From: Blakeslea trispora
Taxonomy: Eukaryota; Mucoromycota; Mucoromycetes; Mucorales; Choanephoraceae
Direction: 5' to 3'
NCBI GenBank assembly: GCA_025331445.1
Contig: JAIWNE010000010.1
Coordinates: forward strand, 248,001 to 312,000
DNA: 64,000 nucleotides
Below the pieces are notes generated by a model. That model saw only the letters and a program-made list of their open reading frames with translations, was not told the DNA's origin and did not search any database. This document shows, piece after piece, positions 32,289 to 43,533 of the stretch (its first letter is position 1; every line of letters starts with the position of its first letter). A program made the position numbers and the translations under genes.

Positions 32289-33072
32289 ATGGTGAATCTC
32301 GATATAACTCGAAAATGCCTTTATACTCATACATCGTTAAAATATAGTCAGTTACTATTCATACTGATCTTGGTGATCTAAAGATTGAAGTCTTTTGTGA
32401 ATCTGTGCCAAAGACAGCCGAGGTAGAATCTGCATGGTGTTTTTGTACTAGAGCAGTTTTCTGAACTCATTCTTCTTTAACAACAGAACTTTTTAGCTTT
32501 GTGTGCAAGTGGATACTATGACAACAACCTATTTCACCGAAACATTCCTGGCTTCATGATTCAGGTAACTACCAAGTCAAATGGTTAACTCACTTGTTAT
32601 AGATTAACCTTTAGATTAGACAGGCGATCCAACTGGTTCAGGAAAAGGTGGCAATTCTATATGGGGCCGCAAATTCAATGACGAGATTCGATCTACTTTA
32701 AAGGTAAAAGAAAAAAGAGAGAGCATTTGTTTCTCAAAAAGGAATGACTTGTTTCTCTCTTTAGCACAATGCCCGTGGCATTCTATCCATGGCTAACTCT
32801 GGCCCTAATACAAATGGTTCTCAATTCTTTATCACTTACGCTAAACATCCTCACTTGGATACAAAATATACTGTGTTTGGAAAGTAAGTTTCTTGTTTGA
32901 GAGATAGAGAGAATGTTTGCTTATTTTATTGTTTTATGCTAGAGTGATTGATGGAGCTGATTCCACATTGGATGCTTTGGAAAAGATTCCAGTAGATGAA
33001 AAGAATAGACCTCTTCAAGAGATTCGTATCAAATCAATTACTATCCATGCAAACCCTATTGCTGACAAGTAA
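32289..33072 (+). CDS. PPIL3: Cyclophilin-type peptidyl-prolyl isomerase, PPIL3-like
   Basis: Six exons give 162 residues, matching the usual PPIL3 length (161 in human). The first coding exon is the ATG alone (32289-32291). A 56-bp intron with donor GTGAAT follows, and the next exon opens [19 protein letters not shown]. The remaining exons are 32487-32564, 32620-32703, 32765-32883 and 32943-33072. Active-site residues are present: the Arg of [21 protein letters not shown] and F in MIQ and [16 protein letters not shown], and YTVFGKVIDG. PPIL3 orthologs are spliceosome-associated nuclear cyclophilins. The stop overlaps an AATAAA (33072-33077). Confidence 0.95.
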
Positions 33073-33204
33073 ATAAAGTCCTTTTGTTTCTGTAGATATA
33101 TATGAAAAAAAAGGCAGGAGGAGGAAAGAGAGAGGGTAGGTCAAGAAAAGAAGAGGAAATGATGATACAAGCTTATTGTTCGTGGTTGTACGCAAGTACT
33201 GATA

Positions 33205-33248
33205 TAAATATATATATATATATATACGTGTATGTGTGTGTATGTGTA
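33205..33248. repeat. TA/TG dinucleotide microsatellite
   Basis: An (AT)n run passes into a TGTATGTGTG-type run between the PPIL3 stop and the end of the FYVE gene. Confidence 0.8.
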
Positions 33249-33357
33249 AACAAGAAAGAGTGTATGGTTGTATTGAGAGATAAGTGTAAATGAGTACATG
33301 TAAAGTCGTGTAATTTTTTTTAGAGTGTGGGTGCAAATAAAGACAAAACAATCGCAA

Positions 33358-34223
33358 CTAAAAAGTAGACCATTGCCAATCTGCAGGCACTGAAGGAATA
33401 GGATTGAACACTAATAACAAAAAGAAAATAAGCTAATGCGATAAACAACACCACGTCAGTTGTTTACCTTGATCCTTTTTGTTACTAGGCTTAGTGATGT
33501 TCATACTTTCAGATGCATTAGATTTAGGTGATGGTACAACAATGTCTATATATGTAACAAAATCGATTAAACAATCGATCATCTTGATTAAACCAAGGTA
33601 AACTCTTACCGTCTCTTCCCAGCTCCGTCACACCTTCCATTGCTTGAGGTTGTTGAGTCATGATACCAGCATGTCTTTTTTTCAGGTTCGACTGATTGTT
33701 GTTTAATGTTGTGCTTTTTCTTCTTAACTTATTTGGTTGCCGCAGCTCTTCTTGCCATTGGATATAATCTGCTGCACAGACGTCGCAGCCCCTCGACAGA
33801 ATACCACGAGGATGGAACTGAGCAAGTTGGTCTAATCTAAAGTAATTTGAGCAATGCAGTGAACAAAATATATCACCGCATTTTCTACAATGATGTCTTC
33901 GCTCGAATAAACCAAATGATGTAGTACAGCCTATATAACAGCATGCATTTGCTTCGGAATCTTTCTATAAAAGAACGTATGTGCATAAGGTTTCGATTGT
34001 TTTAAAAAAAAAGGAAAGAGGGGGGGGGAGGGAGAATAGTTACCTTCCAGTGATCTCGGGATGGAGACCCTGTTACTTGGTCAAACGCCAAGGGTTTATT
34101 GCTATTCATAGAAGATACGTCCAAGCCTGAGTCATTATCAGATAGTGTGTTGGTGCGAGAAGGAGGTTGGGCAAGAGTGAGTTGTGAAGGTCTCTTTTTA
34201 CGAGTTAAAGAATAAACATCCAT
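33358..34223 (-). CDS. FYVE zinc-finger protein
   Basis: Four exons. ATG 34223 opens a basic, Ser-rich N-terminus (MDVYSLTRKKRPSQLTLAQP). The second exon carries the finger: CCYIGCTTSFGLFERRHHCR, KCGDIFCSLHCSNYFRL and then GCDVCAADY. The RRHHCR motif is the phosphatidylinositol-3-phosphate contact of FYVE domains, and the eight Cys/His zinc ligands can be placed. The N-terminal WxxD is not evident. Two later short exons end in VFNPIPSVPADWQWSTF. FYVE proteins act on endosomal or vacuolar membranes; the partner of this one is unknown. The gene converges on PPIL3 with about 285 bp between stops. Confidence 0.85.
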
Positions 34224-35087
34224 TCAGTTGGCCGACAAAATATTTATATAGAAATGATACAGCTTTTTTTTTTCTGGGATGATTTGTACTAGTCTATGAA
34301 AACGAATCTATTGCTGTTTGCTGTATAGTATTTTGCTTAAAGTGCCCTTTATTTTTCTATTGTATTGTTGCTAGGTTAAGAAAAAAGAGAGAAAAAAGAC
34401 AGGCAAAATCTACAATGGATACCCAATAAGTTGAAATAAGATTGAAACTCCTAGAATAGAGGGGGAAAACTATTGGCTGCTAATTTTTGACTTTAAGTTG
34501 AGATAACTTTAGGATGTGTAACAAATCCATAGTCAACTATTGATAGAAAAAAATAAGCTATCAAATCCCTTTTTTTTTTTTGGAGAATTGAAGCTCAATC
34601 CTGTCTTAGTTTGTAGCAAGGCAGATATGAGATGTTGTATTTACCAAGTCTTTGATTTACAAGCAAGGAAAAAAGCAATTGAGTATAGTGAGATTTTTAT
34701 GAAAGAAAATTGAACATGTCAGGCTTATCAGTTTGAGCGATGATCAAGGCCATACAAGACATTTATCCATTGTAAAAGAAAGTCTCGATTGTATCTAGTC
34801 TCAATAAACCTCGTCCAGATCCACTCCATTCTTCTTCATAAAGCAAGAACACACATTTTTCTATTGAAACAAAATGCAGAGAAAATGTAGGTGACTGTTT
34901 TGATCGAACGCTTTCTCGGTTGAGTCAGTTTGTTTCAAGCAGCACAAACATCTTTTGAAGCGTATCACATTGAACCGTTTAATTTCTTGCGAAATCAGAA
35001 AGTATTCCGATAGCATTTTTTTTTTTGAATCAGGAGTAATTTTTTTTTCTTTCTCTTTTTCTTTCAAATTGTTCTTTTGATATAAAA
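34224..35087. promoter_or_regulatory. Divergent spacer, FYVE and coiled-coil genes
   Basis: Flanked by genes transcribed outward, so promoters for both are expected. A 68-codon minus-strand frame at 35067-34861 is lysine-rich, low in complexity and not a convincing gene. Confidence 0.4.
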
Positions 35088-35835
35088 ATGACTACTCGAC
35101 TAGATATGGAGGTGACAAATACGCATATAAAAGGAATAGAGAACAATATCAACGAAATAAAAAACGATCTCGTATTGTATTCTAAATAAGAGACATTGTT
35201 ATTTTCCTTACTAATTCCCACTTTTGTAGATTATAGCAGCTAAAAAGGATGGTAACAAGGTAATGTTTTTATTCACAAAGAGAAAGAGAAAGACTTATGA
35301 TGACATGAAAAAACAAAATCAAATGATCAGGAAATTATACAGAGGTAAGCCTTTAAAACAACAAAGGGAGTCAGAGATTTATGCACGCGGTAAGCATAGT
35401 AGCAGGCAGAAGCTCAATCAACTTCATTCGGAATATGAAAACCTCAGTCAGATCCGCTTGGAACAACGAAACATCATCCAAGCTCAATGGGAAACATATC
35501 AAGAAGATACAAAGCCATCACGAAAGAGAGAGATTGTAAAGCGACAAAAAGATTTTGAGAAAGATCTACAACTCACTCGTAAAGAGGCTATCCCACCTGT
35601 TGATAAACAAGCTGTCTGCAATCAACTGATAACTATCCTGAAAACTCAAGACAAGATACATATTTTGAATCAGGCAAATGTCGACTCAAGCATCGATTCA
35701 TCTGTTGTTATTTTGCCCAATGATGTCTTGGAGCTCTTCTGGTCCATTGGCATAGAAAGTGTTCCTGTAGTCGAATCAGATATACCTTCAATGATTATAT
35801 ATCTAGAAAACATGTTGAAACAAGCATCAAAATAA
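35088..35835 (+). CDS. Coiled-coil protein, possibly CENP-K-like
   Basis: Exons 35088-35171 and 35230-35835, joined over a 58-bp intron in phase 0, give 229 residues. The first 160 residues are charged and heptad-like (INEIKNDL, LHSEYENLSQIRLEQRNIIQ, KDFEKDLQLTRKEA). The C-terminus reads VVILPNDVLELFWSIGIESV and then IPSMIIYLENML, which resembles the LP-x-ILxxLLxxGI end of the CENP-K/Sim4 kinetochore family. That resemblance is weak and from memory. If correct, the protein would sit in the constitutive centromere network. Otherwise treat it as an unknown coiled-coil protein. Confidence 0.6.
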
Positions 35836-37829
35836 AGAGCTCTTTATACTTGCTGCATGATGTATATGTATCCATTTGAATAGGCTTGGTATTTGAAGCC
35901 AATTTGAACCAAATATTGTAAAGTCTAAAGAGCCAGTTGCTAGTCGGATTGGCTCATACAGTCTCTTCCTGAATTCTACCAATACTCAAGCTAACAAGAT
36001 TCTGAGCTCATGTAAAGAGTGTTTATCACAAGAATGATGAAATAACAGTGTCTACTTTTTTTTTCTTTTTCTGCTGTTGAATAGACATGTTCGTTATTGA
36101 TATCAGTCACAGCTGTAAAATTATTAGAGAATACGAGTACTGAGTGTTGTGCCAGAGAAGCTTGAATAACGTCGATATTTTGTTATTCGAGTTCGTTGTG
36201 TTTTACACAGATCAAAATATGCAAAAGATACCTTCAAATAAGCTTCTTTCACGCTCAGGTACGAGTCAACTGTACTAATTGCATATTACCATATTGCTGC
36301 CTTGCAAAGAGATTGACGAGTATGATTCATGATAAAATCACCAATGAGGTCCCATTCTGACTTGCAATTGTAGTTTCAAAAAGGTTAAATAGCATTCATC
36401 GAGATATTAATCTTAAACGACCTAAACAAAACAATGAATCAATTCAAACTTGTGCCCTAACAAAGATCAATTAAAGAAGTCATTGTTCACTATATAAAAA
36501 AACACATAAAGACATTCAAGACAAACAACTGTTTTCTCTCTAAATCAACAGTGCTATTTTTATACATCTTGAGCAAGATCAAATTTGGATATGAAAAAAA
36601 AAATAGGTAACATTGCTTTTTTTTTCTGGTTTTCTGTCAATAAGTTCAATTACCAATGAGCATTAGCGCATATTCATCAACCTCTTTTCGGGAATTGTTT
36701 TCTTGCATTTGTCTCAATTACTTGTATCAAGACATGTCTGTTTAACAAAAGCATGATTGTTCATATATAAAGATAAAACAAAGAAAAGTAATCTGAACAA
36801 AAGAAAGAAAATCTAGATATAATAGCTTTAAATAAGACTTTTTTTTTATTTAAAGAAGCGTTTTGTTTGTTGTTTCAGATAAATGCTCATCCGAAACATG
36901 CATAAATAAGGGTAGATTTGGTTCTTTTTTTTTTTTATAAACAAACGAATCAGACTATTCATTTCTATATTTGACACTCACTGTCTTTTGTTATGAGTTG
37001 AAACCAGAGCAAGACTCTAGTCTGATTGAACATTTTAATCAATTATCGCTATTGCTACGAAAAATAATACAATGCTTATTGTCTAAATCTAGAAAGCGCC
37101 AACTTTAATTAACAATATACATCTGCAATAAAATAGATAGCATAAATCATCACTTTATTGAAAAAGCAAAAAAGTGATAACATATGTAATAAGATAAACC
37201 ATCTTTACAGATTACCTTTTGTCACCCAAAAGAGAATAGATAAAAAAAACGAATGTTATCTATTTCCCATGCTACTTTTATGACTATCAATGCATTGCAT
37301 TTATTGGTATAATTTGTATTGCTAAACAACAGAAAATGATATATTCCTTATTTGCACTGCCTCTTTTCTTTCTTTGGTCCTCTCTCTCTCTCTCTCTCTC
37401 TTCATCGTTTGTGCTTAAACATGATCAATGAGAGGGCCCTTTTCACGGAGACACTCGTATCATTGAAACTCAGATGATTCTGAGGTGACACACATCTTAT
37501 ACAAAGCAAGTGATAGATTTTGCTTTTCTCAGAAAGTTACTCATTCATCTCTAATCTTTTTTAAGACATTTGGACTCGGAGGCGAAAACTGGACCAATCC
37601 CTCTCTTTTGATAGCGTTTAAAGGATTGTACAACAAAATCGAGTTCAAGAAGGGGGGGGGAAGACTATATAAAGGTTCCAACAATACTTTCTTTTTCTTT
37701 TTTCTAATGACTTTCCTCTTTTGTTTATTTTATACTTTCTCCTATTTCTCTCCTTCTTAGTCAAAGATCCAATTTTTTTTTTTCGCTAACAAATCAAGGC
37801 AAAAAAAAAAAAAGACTCCAAACAACATC
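35836..37829. other. Long intergenic region upstream of the AzgA gene
   Basis: About 2 kb with no convincing gene. It has a (CT)n tract at 37380-37402, a G9 run near 37653 and pyrimidine-rich stretches just before 37830, the last probably part of the permease promoter and leader. A 91-codon plus-strand frame (37485-37760) is composition-driven. Confidence 0.5.
37380..37402. repeat. CT dinucleotide microsatellite
   Basis: Uninterrupted (CT)n of about 11 units in the upstream region of the purine permease gene. Confidence 0.9.
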
Positions 37830-39659
37830 ATGACTTGGATTGATACAATGAATGATTATGTTGCCCACTCTTATGTGGGCAAATACTTTCAATTGGAACA
37901 TTCTGGTGCTCGTCGAGAAAGAGTAGGCACTAAATTCTCAACTGAAATCCGTGCTGGTTTAACTACATTTTTTGCCATGGTGAGTTCCATTAAAGGGATT
38001 CGATGAATAACTAGAGAAAAACTCATTCAAACGATACAATAGGCTTATATTATTTCAGTCAATGCTTCCATCATTTCAGATAGTGGTGGGCCTTGTGTCT
38101 GTGAGGCTACTGCTGCTGATCCTGTATGTGATGCAAATGATGCCTATATGGCTTGTGTCTATGAAGTCAAGTTGGACATGATCATGTCTACTACAATTAT
38201 CGCCATGATTGCCAGTGTCATGGTCGGCCTCTTTGCCAATCTTCCTATCGGTATGGCCCCTGGTATGGGCTTGAACGCTTATTTTACATATACCATTGTT
38301 GGTTACCATGGTTCTGGTAACATCAGTTACGAAACTGCTCTTGCTGCTGTCTTTATTGAAGGTCTTATTTTCTTACTACTCTCCATCTTTGGTATTCGTC
38401 AATGGCTTGCGCGTATCATTCCCATGAGTATCAAGATTGCCATGGGTTGTGGTATTGGTCTCTACCTTTGTTTTATTGGTTTACAATCGTCTGCTGGTAT
38501 CGGACTTGTCGGCCTTGATCCCTCTACTTTGGTTGGCCTGGGTGCTTGTCCTGCCGAAGCCAAAGATGCTGCAGGTGCTTGTAAATGGGGTACAATGACA
38601 AGTGGTACAACCTATATGGGTATTCTCGGCTTGGTCGTGATGTCCATCTTGCTCTTGTACCGTGTTCGTGGTGCTATCTTGATTGCCATCGTCTTTATTG
38701 CCATCACCTCCTGGCCTCGTGTGAATGCTGTCACCTATTTCCCTTATACCACTCAGGGTGACCTTATGTTTAATTTCTTCAAGAAAGTAGTGACCCTTCA
38801 CCCTCTGAAACACGTGCTAGGCAAATTCAACTTTGATCTGTCAACCAAAGAAATCTGGATTGCCCTGATCACCTTCCTCTATGTCGATATCATGGACACT
38901 ACAGGTACAATGTACTCTATGGCTAACTATGGTGGTTTTACCGATAAGGCTGGTGACTTTGAACACTCCACTTTTGCTTTCATGTGTGATGCTGCCTCTA
39001 TCTCCATCGGTGCCTGTTTTGGTAGTTCTCCTTGTACTGCCTTTGTTGAATCAGGTGCTGGTATTGCTGAAGGTGGTCGTACTGGTATTACTGCCATTGC
39101 TGTTGGTTTTGGATTCTTTGTCTCCATCTTCTTTTCGCCCATCTTTGCCAGTTTCCCTCCATGGTCTACAGGTCCTGCCTTGATTGTTGTAGGCTCCATG
39201 ATGCTTTCAGGTGTCCGCAACATCAATTGGGATTATCCTGGTGATGCCATCCCTGCTTTCATTACATTGACTGTGATGCCCTTCACTTATTCTATTGCCT
39301 ATGGTGTGATTGGTGGTATCTTGTCTTATGTTGTCATCAATGGTATTGTCTATCTTTTGGATGTTGTTTCTCGAGGCTATATTCGCCCTGATTATTCTCA
39401 ACGTGAAGATTGGTGGACTGCTGCCTTCAGTCGCTCTTTCTTGCCCAACTGGATACGTTATTTGATTGCCAAGGCCAGAGGTGAAGAATTTGATTGGTAT
39501 GCTGATGAACATGAATTTGAAGAAGATGGACTTCATGTTGATGTTCAAGATGACGATAGTCATGAAAAGAACAATGATTCACAAGATCGTATTAATGACA
39601 GTTTTGCCTATGAGCATGAACAACCATCTTATCGCTATGACGAAAAAGCCCATTACTAA
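37830..39659 (+). CDS. azgA: AzgA-type purine (adenine/guanine/hypoxanthine) permease
   Basis: Exons 37830-37979 and 38043-39659, joined over a 63-bp phase-0 intron, give 588 residues. The N-terminus reads YFQLEHSGARRERVGTKFST, EIRAGLTTFFAM and AYIISVNASI, the characteristic AzgA opening. Then come MAPGMGLNAYFTYTIVGYHG, YVDIMDTTGTMYSMANYGGF, GACFGSSPCTAFVESGAGI (the substrate-site region) and NWDYPGDAIPAFITLTVMPF. About 12-14 membrane segments are visible. Fungal AzgA proteins are plasma-membrane proton symporters for adenine, guanine and hypoxanthine. The C-terminal tail is acidic (DVQDDDSHEKNNDS) and cytosolic. Confidence 0.95.
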
Positions 39660-40195
39660 ACTTATTTTATTCTATTTACTGTAATTACACTTAATATATA
39701 ATAAAAAAAACTATCTTGATATCTTCTTTTACCCCTCTATACTAAACAAGTCTTTCCTTTTCTTTTGTTGCCTTTCTCAAAATAAAGAAAAAGATAGTTC
39801 ATTCTCATCATACAAAGTATGCATCTCATCAAAATAGACGTTAAAGATGACAATGCTTATTTTCTAGAATCAAGCTTACTCTCCTTCCATCGGAAATGAA
39901 GTATTCTGGTGAATAACTATCCAGCGTAAAAGAAGTAATCTCTGCTTATCCAATATGACTTACCATAGTCATTCGATTTAAGAAACAAATCAGTGGTGTA
40001 AGGATAGACAAGATTTATTTATCTTGTACTACAAACAACCATACTCTCTCTCTCAAAAAAAAGGCCCCCCCCCATCCCCCCAAAATCCCAGTTTAAATAC
40101 AGAAATTGATTTTCCCTTTTAAATCTGTCATAATTTTTTTCTTCTTCTTCTCCCTTGCTTAATTTATCATTTTTTTTTTTTTATGAAAATATAGA
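39660..40195. promoter_or_regulatory. Spacer between AzgA and acyltransferase genes
   Basis: Both neighbours are on the plus strand, so it holds the AzgA 3' end and the acyltransferase promoter. A C9/C6 run lies at 40064-40080, and there are T-rich tracts before the start. Confidence 0.4.
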
Positions 40196-41425
40196 ATGAG
40201 TGTTATCCAAAGTGTATCTGGTGCTATTAATGCTGTATTTTATGGCGTTTCATTATTTGGGTAATTAAAAAAAATAGTTCCCCTTTATAGATGTCTTATA
40301 AATATATAGTCTAGCTGGAACGATGAATGCTATTCAAGTCACTTCATTTATCCTAAGACCATTCTCAGAGCGATTACTTGTCAAGATCAATTCAACACTT
40401 GTAGGCACTGTTTGGAAAGTCATGCAATATGTATTTGAAGTAAGTACATTATCTTTTTTCAATTCTTATTTCGATACTTATTTAAAGAATAGCGTCGTAA
40501 AAAAGCTCATGTTACATTTTCTGGACATCCAATTCCTCATCAAGAAAATGCACTTGTCTTGTGCAATCATCAATCATGGTCTGATATCTATTTGATTCAT
40601 TCAGTTGCCAATAGAAGAGGCATGTTAAAGAACTGCAAAGTAAAGATAAAAAGAGAGAGAGAGAGAGAAAAGGGATACTGTTCATGATTAGACTCATTGT
40701 TTTTTTTAGTATTTTGTGAAAGATTCAATTAAATATGTAAGAAAAAGAAAAAAAAAAGCAGACAGAATACTGACTTTAACAAATAAACAGTTGCCTTTCT
40801 TTGGTTGGGGCATGTGGGTAACGTTGAATGGAAAACGAAAAAAAAAAAAAAAGAAAAACACTTAACCCAATCTTCTTAGTTGGCCAGTTTCATTTTCGTC
40901 AAAAGAGCATGGACACAAGATCAGAGAAAGATTCAATCAACCTTTAGCACCATCAAACGCCTTCAGACACCCGCATGGATCATCAATTATGTAGAGGGAT
41001 CTCGCATCACCCTCAAGAAACTCTATGACTCTCAAAACTTTGCTCGGGAACGCAACTATCGAGTCTTGGATCATTTGTTACTACCTCGTACAAAAGGATT
41101 TGTCTGTTGTGTGAATGAATTCCGAGGATCTCATATCAAATATGTCTATGATTTCACCATTGCTTATCGTCACCGCAAACATCCCAAACGATTTGTTCAG
41201 GCACCCACCATGGTGCGTATTCATCTTCATTCTTTATGGCCAGACTATGAATTCCATGTACACTGTAGACGGTTTGCTATTGAGGATTTACCTACAGATG
41301 AAGAAGAGTTGAGTGATTGGTTAAGAGAACGATGGGCAGAGAAAGATGTTATTTTAGATACCTTGCGTAAAGACTGGATTGATGGATTAGATAAAACCAT
41401 CCTATGGCAAGAATCCTCCTGGTGA
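40196..41425 (+). CDS. 1-acyl-sn-glycerol-3-phosphate acyltransferase-like (LPLAT family)
   Basis: Six exons (40196-40260, 40310-40439, 40493-40639, 40710-40736, 40791-40817, 40880-41425) give 313 residues. Catalytic block I is NHQSWSD, the HX4D variant used by AGPAT3/4/5-type enzymes. FVKRAWTQD and NYVEGSR (the EGTR-like acceptor-binding block) follow, then LLLPRTKGFVCCV. An N-terminal hydrophobic anchor is encoded by the first two exons. The enzyme family acylates lysophosphatidic acid or other lysophospholipids in ER-type membranes; yeast Cst26 is a comparable protein. Two exons are only 27 nt long. The acyl donor and lysolipid preference cannot be read from sequence. Confidence 0.9.
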
Positions 41426-41636
41426 GTTGATTCATCTGAATAAAATAGGGCTATTCTTTTTTTTTAAAGAAGAGAGAGAGAGAGAGAGATGGAATGACAT
41501 TAAAGGTCGTTTTTGTTATTTTGAAGAAAAAAAAAAGAGCAAGTTAAAATAGAGATGGTATTTTGTCTGTCAAAATACGACAATCTAAAAAGAAAGTCAT
41601 TGGATTATTGAGTTTACAGAAAACTATGTTATTTAT

Positions 41637-43254
41637 TCAATGGCTTATTAACTCGGAATGCATTTCTTCAAATCGATCAGGATCAGTAAAGAAAAGCGAA
41701 AAGAGCTTCTTTTGTTGTTCAAATGTCAATGTATCCTTCATTTGCTGATTCATGTATGAGTTTAAATACACATATATTTTCGACATCTACTTTACCTTTT
41801 CTAATTCAGACATGGCTAGTTTCAATTCATGTGTTCGAAATTCAAATTCATTTTGAAGATTTGTATATGATTTCGGTGTCATGACAACTGAATCCGTTGT
41901 GTTTGAATAAGCCAATAAACTATCCGATAATCTCTGCTTGGTTTGATGTCTACATGGTTCAAATAACGTTCAATACACAAGTTTACATGATCAATCATAA
42001 GAAGATTACTTGCAATGCCTTTGCTGTTGTCATGTAAGATGTCATCTGATCCATCCAGTTCCTTTCAAGTTCCTTTTCCGGTGGATGAAGCAAACCGATT
42101 GGATCGGAAAACTGCAAGGGACTGATGGGTTCCGACCATGGTTCAACAAGTGTATCCAGTTCTTTTTGAATCGCCTGTACTATCTGCCGTATCCATGAAT
42201 CATGGGATGTATAGATCATCCACTGTTGACAGGCCCGTTGCTTTTTCACGATAGAGACCATCCGATCGAGATCCTGAGAAAGAGATTGAATCCGATGGCA
42301 TTCATGATCCAATATCTGTTGTTGTCTACGCTTGACCTCTGTCTGAATCAGACGTTGAAGAGAAGGACGAATGGCGTCTGTTTCAAGCTGTTCTAGTTCC
42401 TTTGAGGTCAATTGCATCTCTTGGGCAAACTGGTCTGTCTCTGACTGAAGAAGAGGGACTAGTTTGGGTAGTTGATTGAGTCTGGCTTGATCGGTTCTTA
42501 ATTGACGCATACGTGCATGATGACCCTGAATTTGAGCATTCAGGTCAATCAAATCAAATTCGGTGGTTCTGTAAGCTCTTTCCCAACCCTCTGTTTCTTC
42601 ATGGGGAGTGTCTTTGAATGATTGTTGCCATTGATCGAGTCTGGTGCTGAGTGTGTTGGATAGGACATGATCGGTTTCTAAGAATGGTTTGGTGGTATTT
42701 GTTTCTAGCATGTTCACTGTTGTTTCTAATGATTTTAGATACTATGATGTTTCAGCAAGAATAGAAGTATCAAGTTTTTTTGTTTTTTTTTACTTGTTCT
42801 TTTGCTTCATCTGTATTGGTTTTCTGTAAAGCTTCTTCTTTTTCAAGAGTAGCTAATTGTTGCTTTAATCGAGCGAGTTGATCTGTTTGTTCATTGCAAG
42901 ATGTACTTTATAAAGAAAGAAAAAAAATGAGATGGTGTATACTAAACAAGTTGGAAGCAGTTACTTTATTAGATGGTATTGATTGTCCAATATGTCTGAA
43001 TCAACAGCAAATGAGTTAGGTGGTTTTGTACTATAATGCCATGCTTTTTAAGAAAAGGAATGGACTAAGCAGTAATAAACTATTATTTCTCTCTCTTATT
43101 CTTACTGGTGTATAACAGAAGAAGAAGAAGCTTCTCTCTCCCATTCGTCTTCTTCTTCATCTTGTTCGAGACTATACAATGACCTCTTTTTAGGATCCAT
43201 TTCCCAATCTATCATAATCAAAGAAAAAAGAGGCACGGTTGCTTGGTGCGCCAT
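41637..43254 (-). CDS. Coiled-coil protein, candidate HAUS3-like augmin subunit
   Basis: About six exons. The start is placed at 43254 (MAHQATVPLFSLIMIDWEMD); an internal Met beginning MIDWEMDPKKRSLY is also possible. Then come an acidic stretch DEEEDEWERE, an exon with WHYSTKPPNSFAVDSDILD, a coiled-coil exon (CNEQTDQLARLKQQLATLEK) and the large exon at about 42717-42010 with long heptads (FDLIDLNAQIQGHHARMRQL and onward). Exons ending MSELEK and LFFTDPDRFEEMHSELISH close the gene. The layout and the C-NEQ...LARL...LE segment recall HAUS3 N-terminal sequences of the augmin complex, which nucleates microtubules on spindle fibres. This is tentative; any long coiled-coil protein could look similar. 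Confidence 0.55.
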
Positions 43255-43533
43255 GATTATCCCTTTCTTTTTTTTAAGCAGTCCTCAACTGAGTTGGAAA
43301 GCAATCCCTTTCTAAGTCTGAAATACAAGACAAAAGCCTTTTTTTTCTTATAGAGAACAAGTTTAATCATTCAGCATGACTGCAACATAGCCAATCATAA
43401 AGTGAATAGATTGTTTGCCCTTTTAAAAGAGAGAAGAAAGAAGTTTGACACGATATAGGTATCAGAATTGTAGGATGGCCCACAAAATAACAACAATGCA
43501 AATCTCAATGATGATTGGCTATCGGTATTTCAT

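Noticed and set aside
38481..39563. Minus-strand frames of 99-118 codons
   Set aside because: Shadows of the AzgA coding exon.
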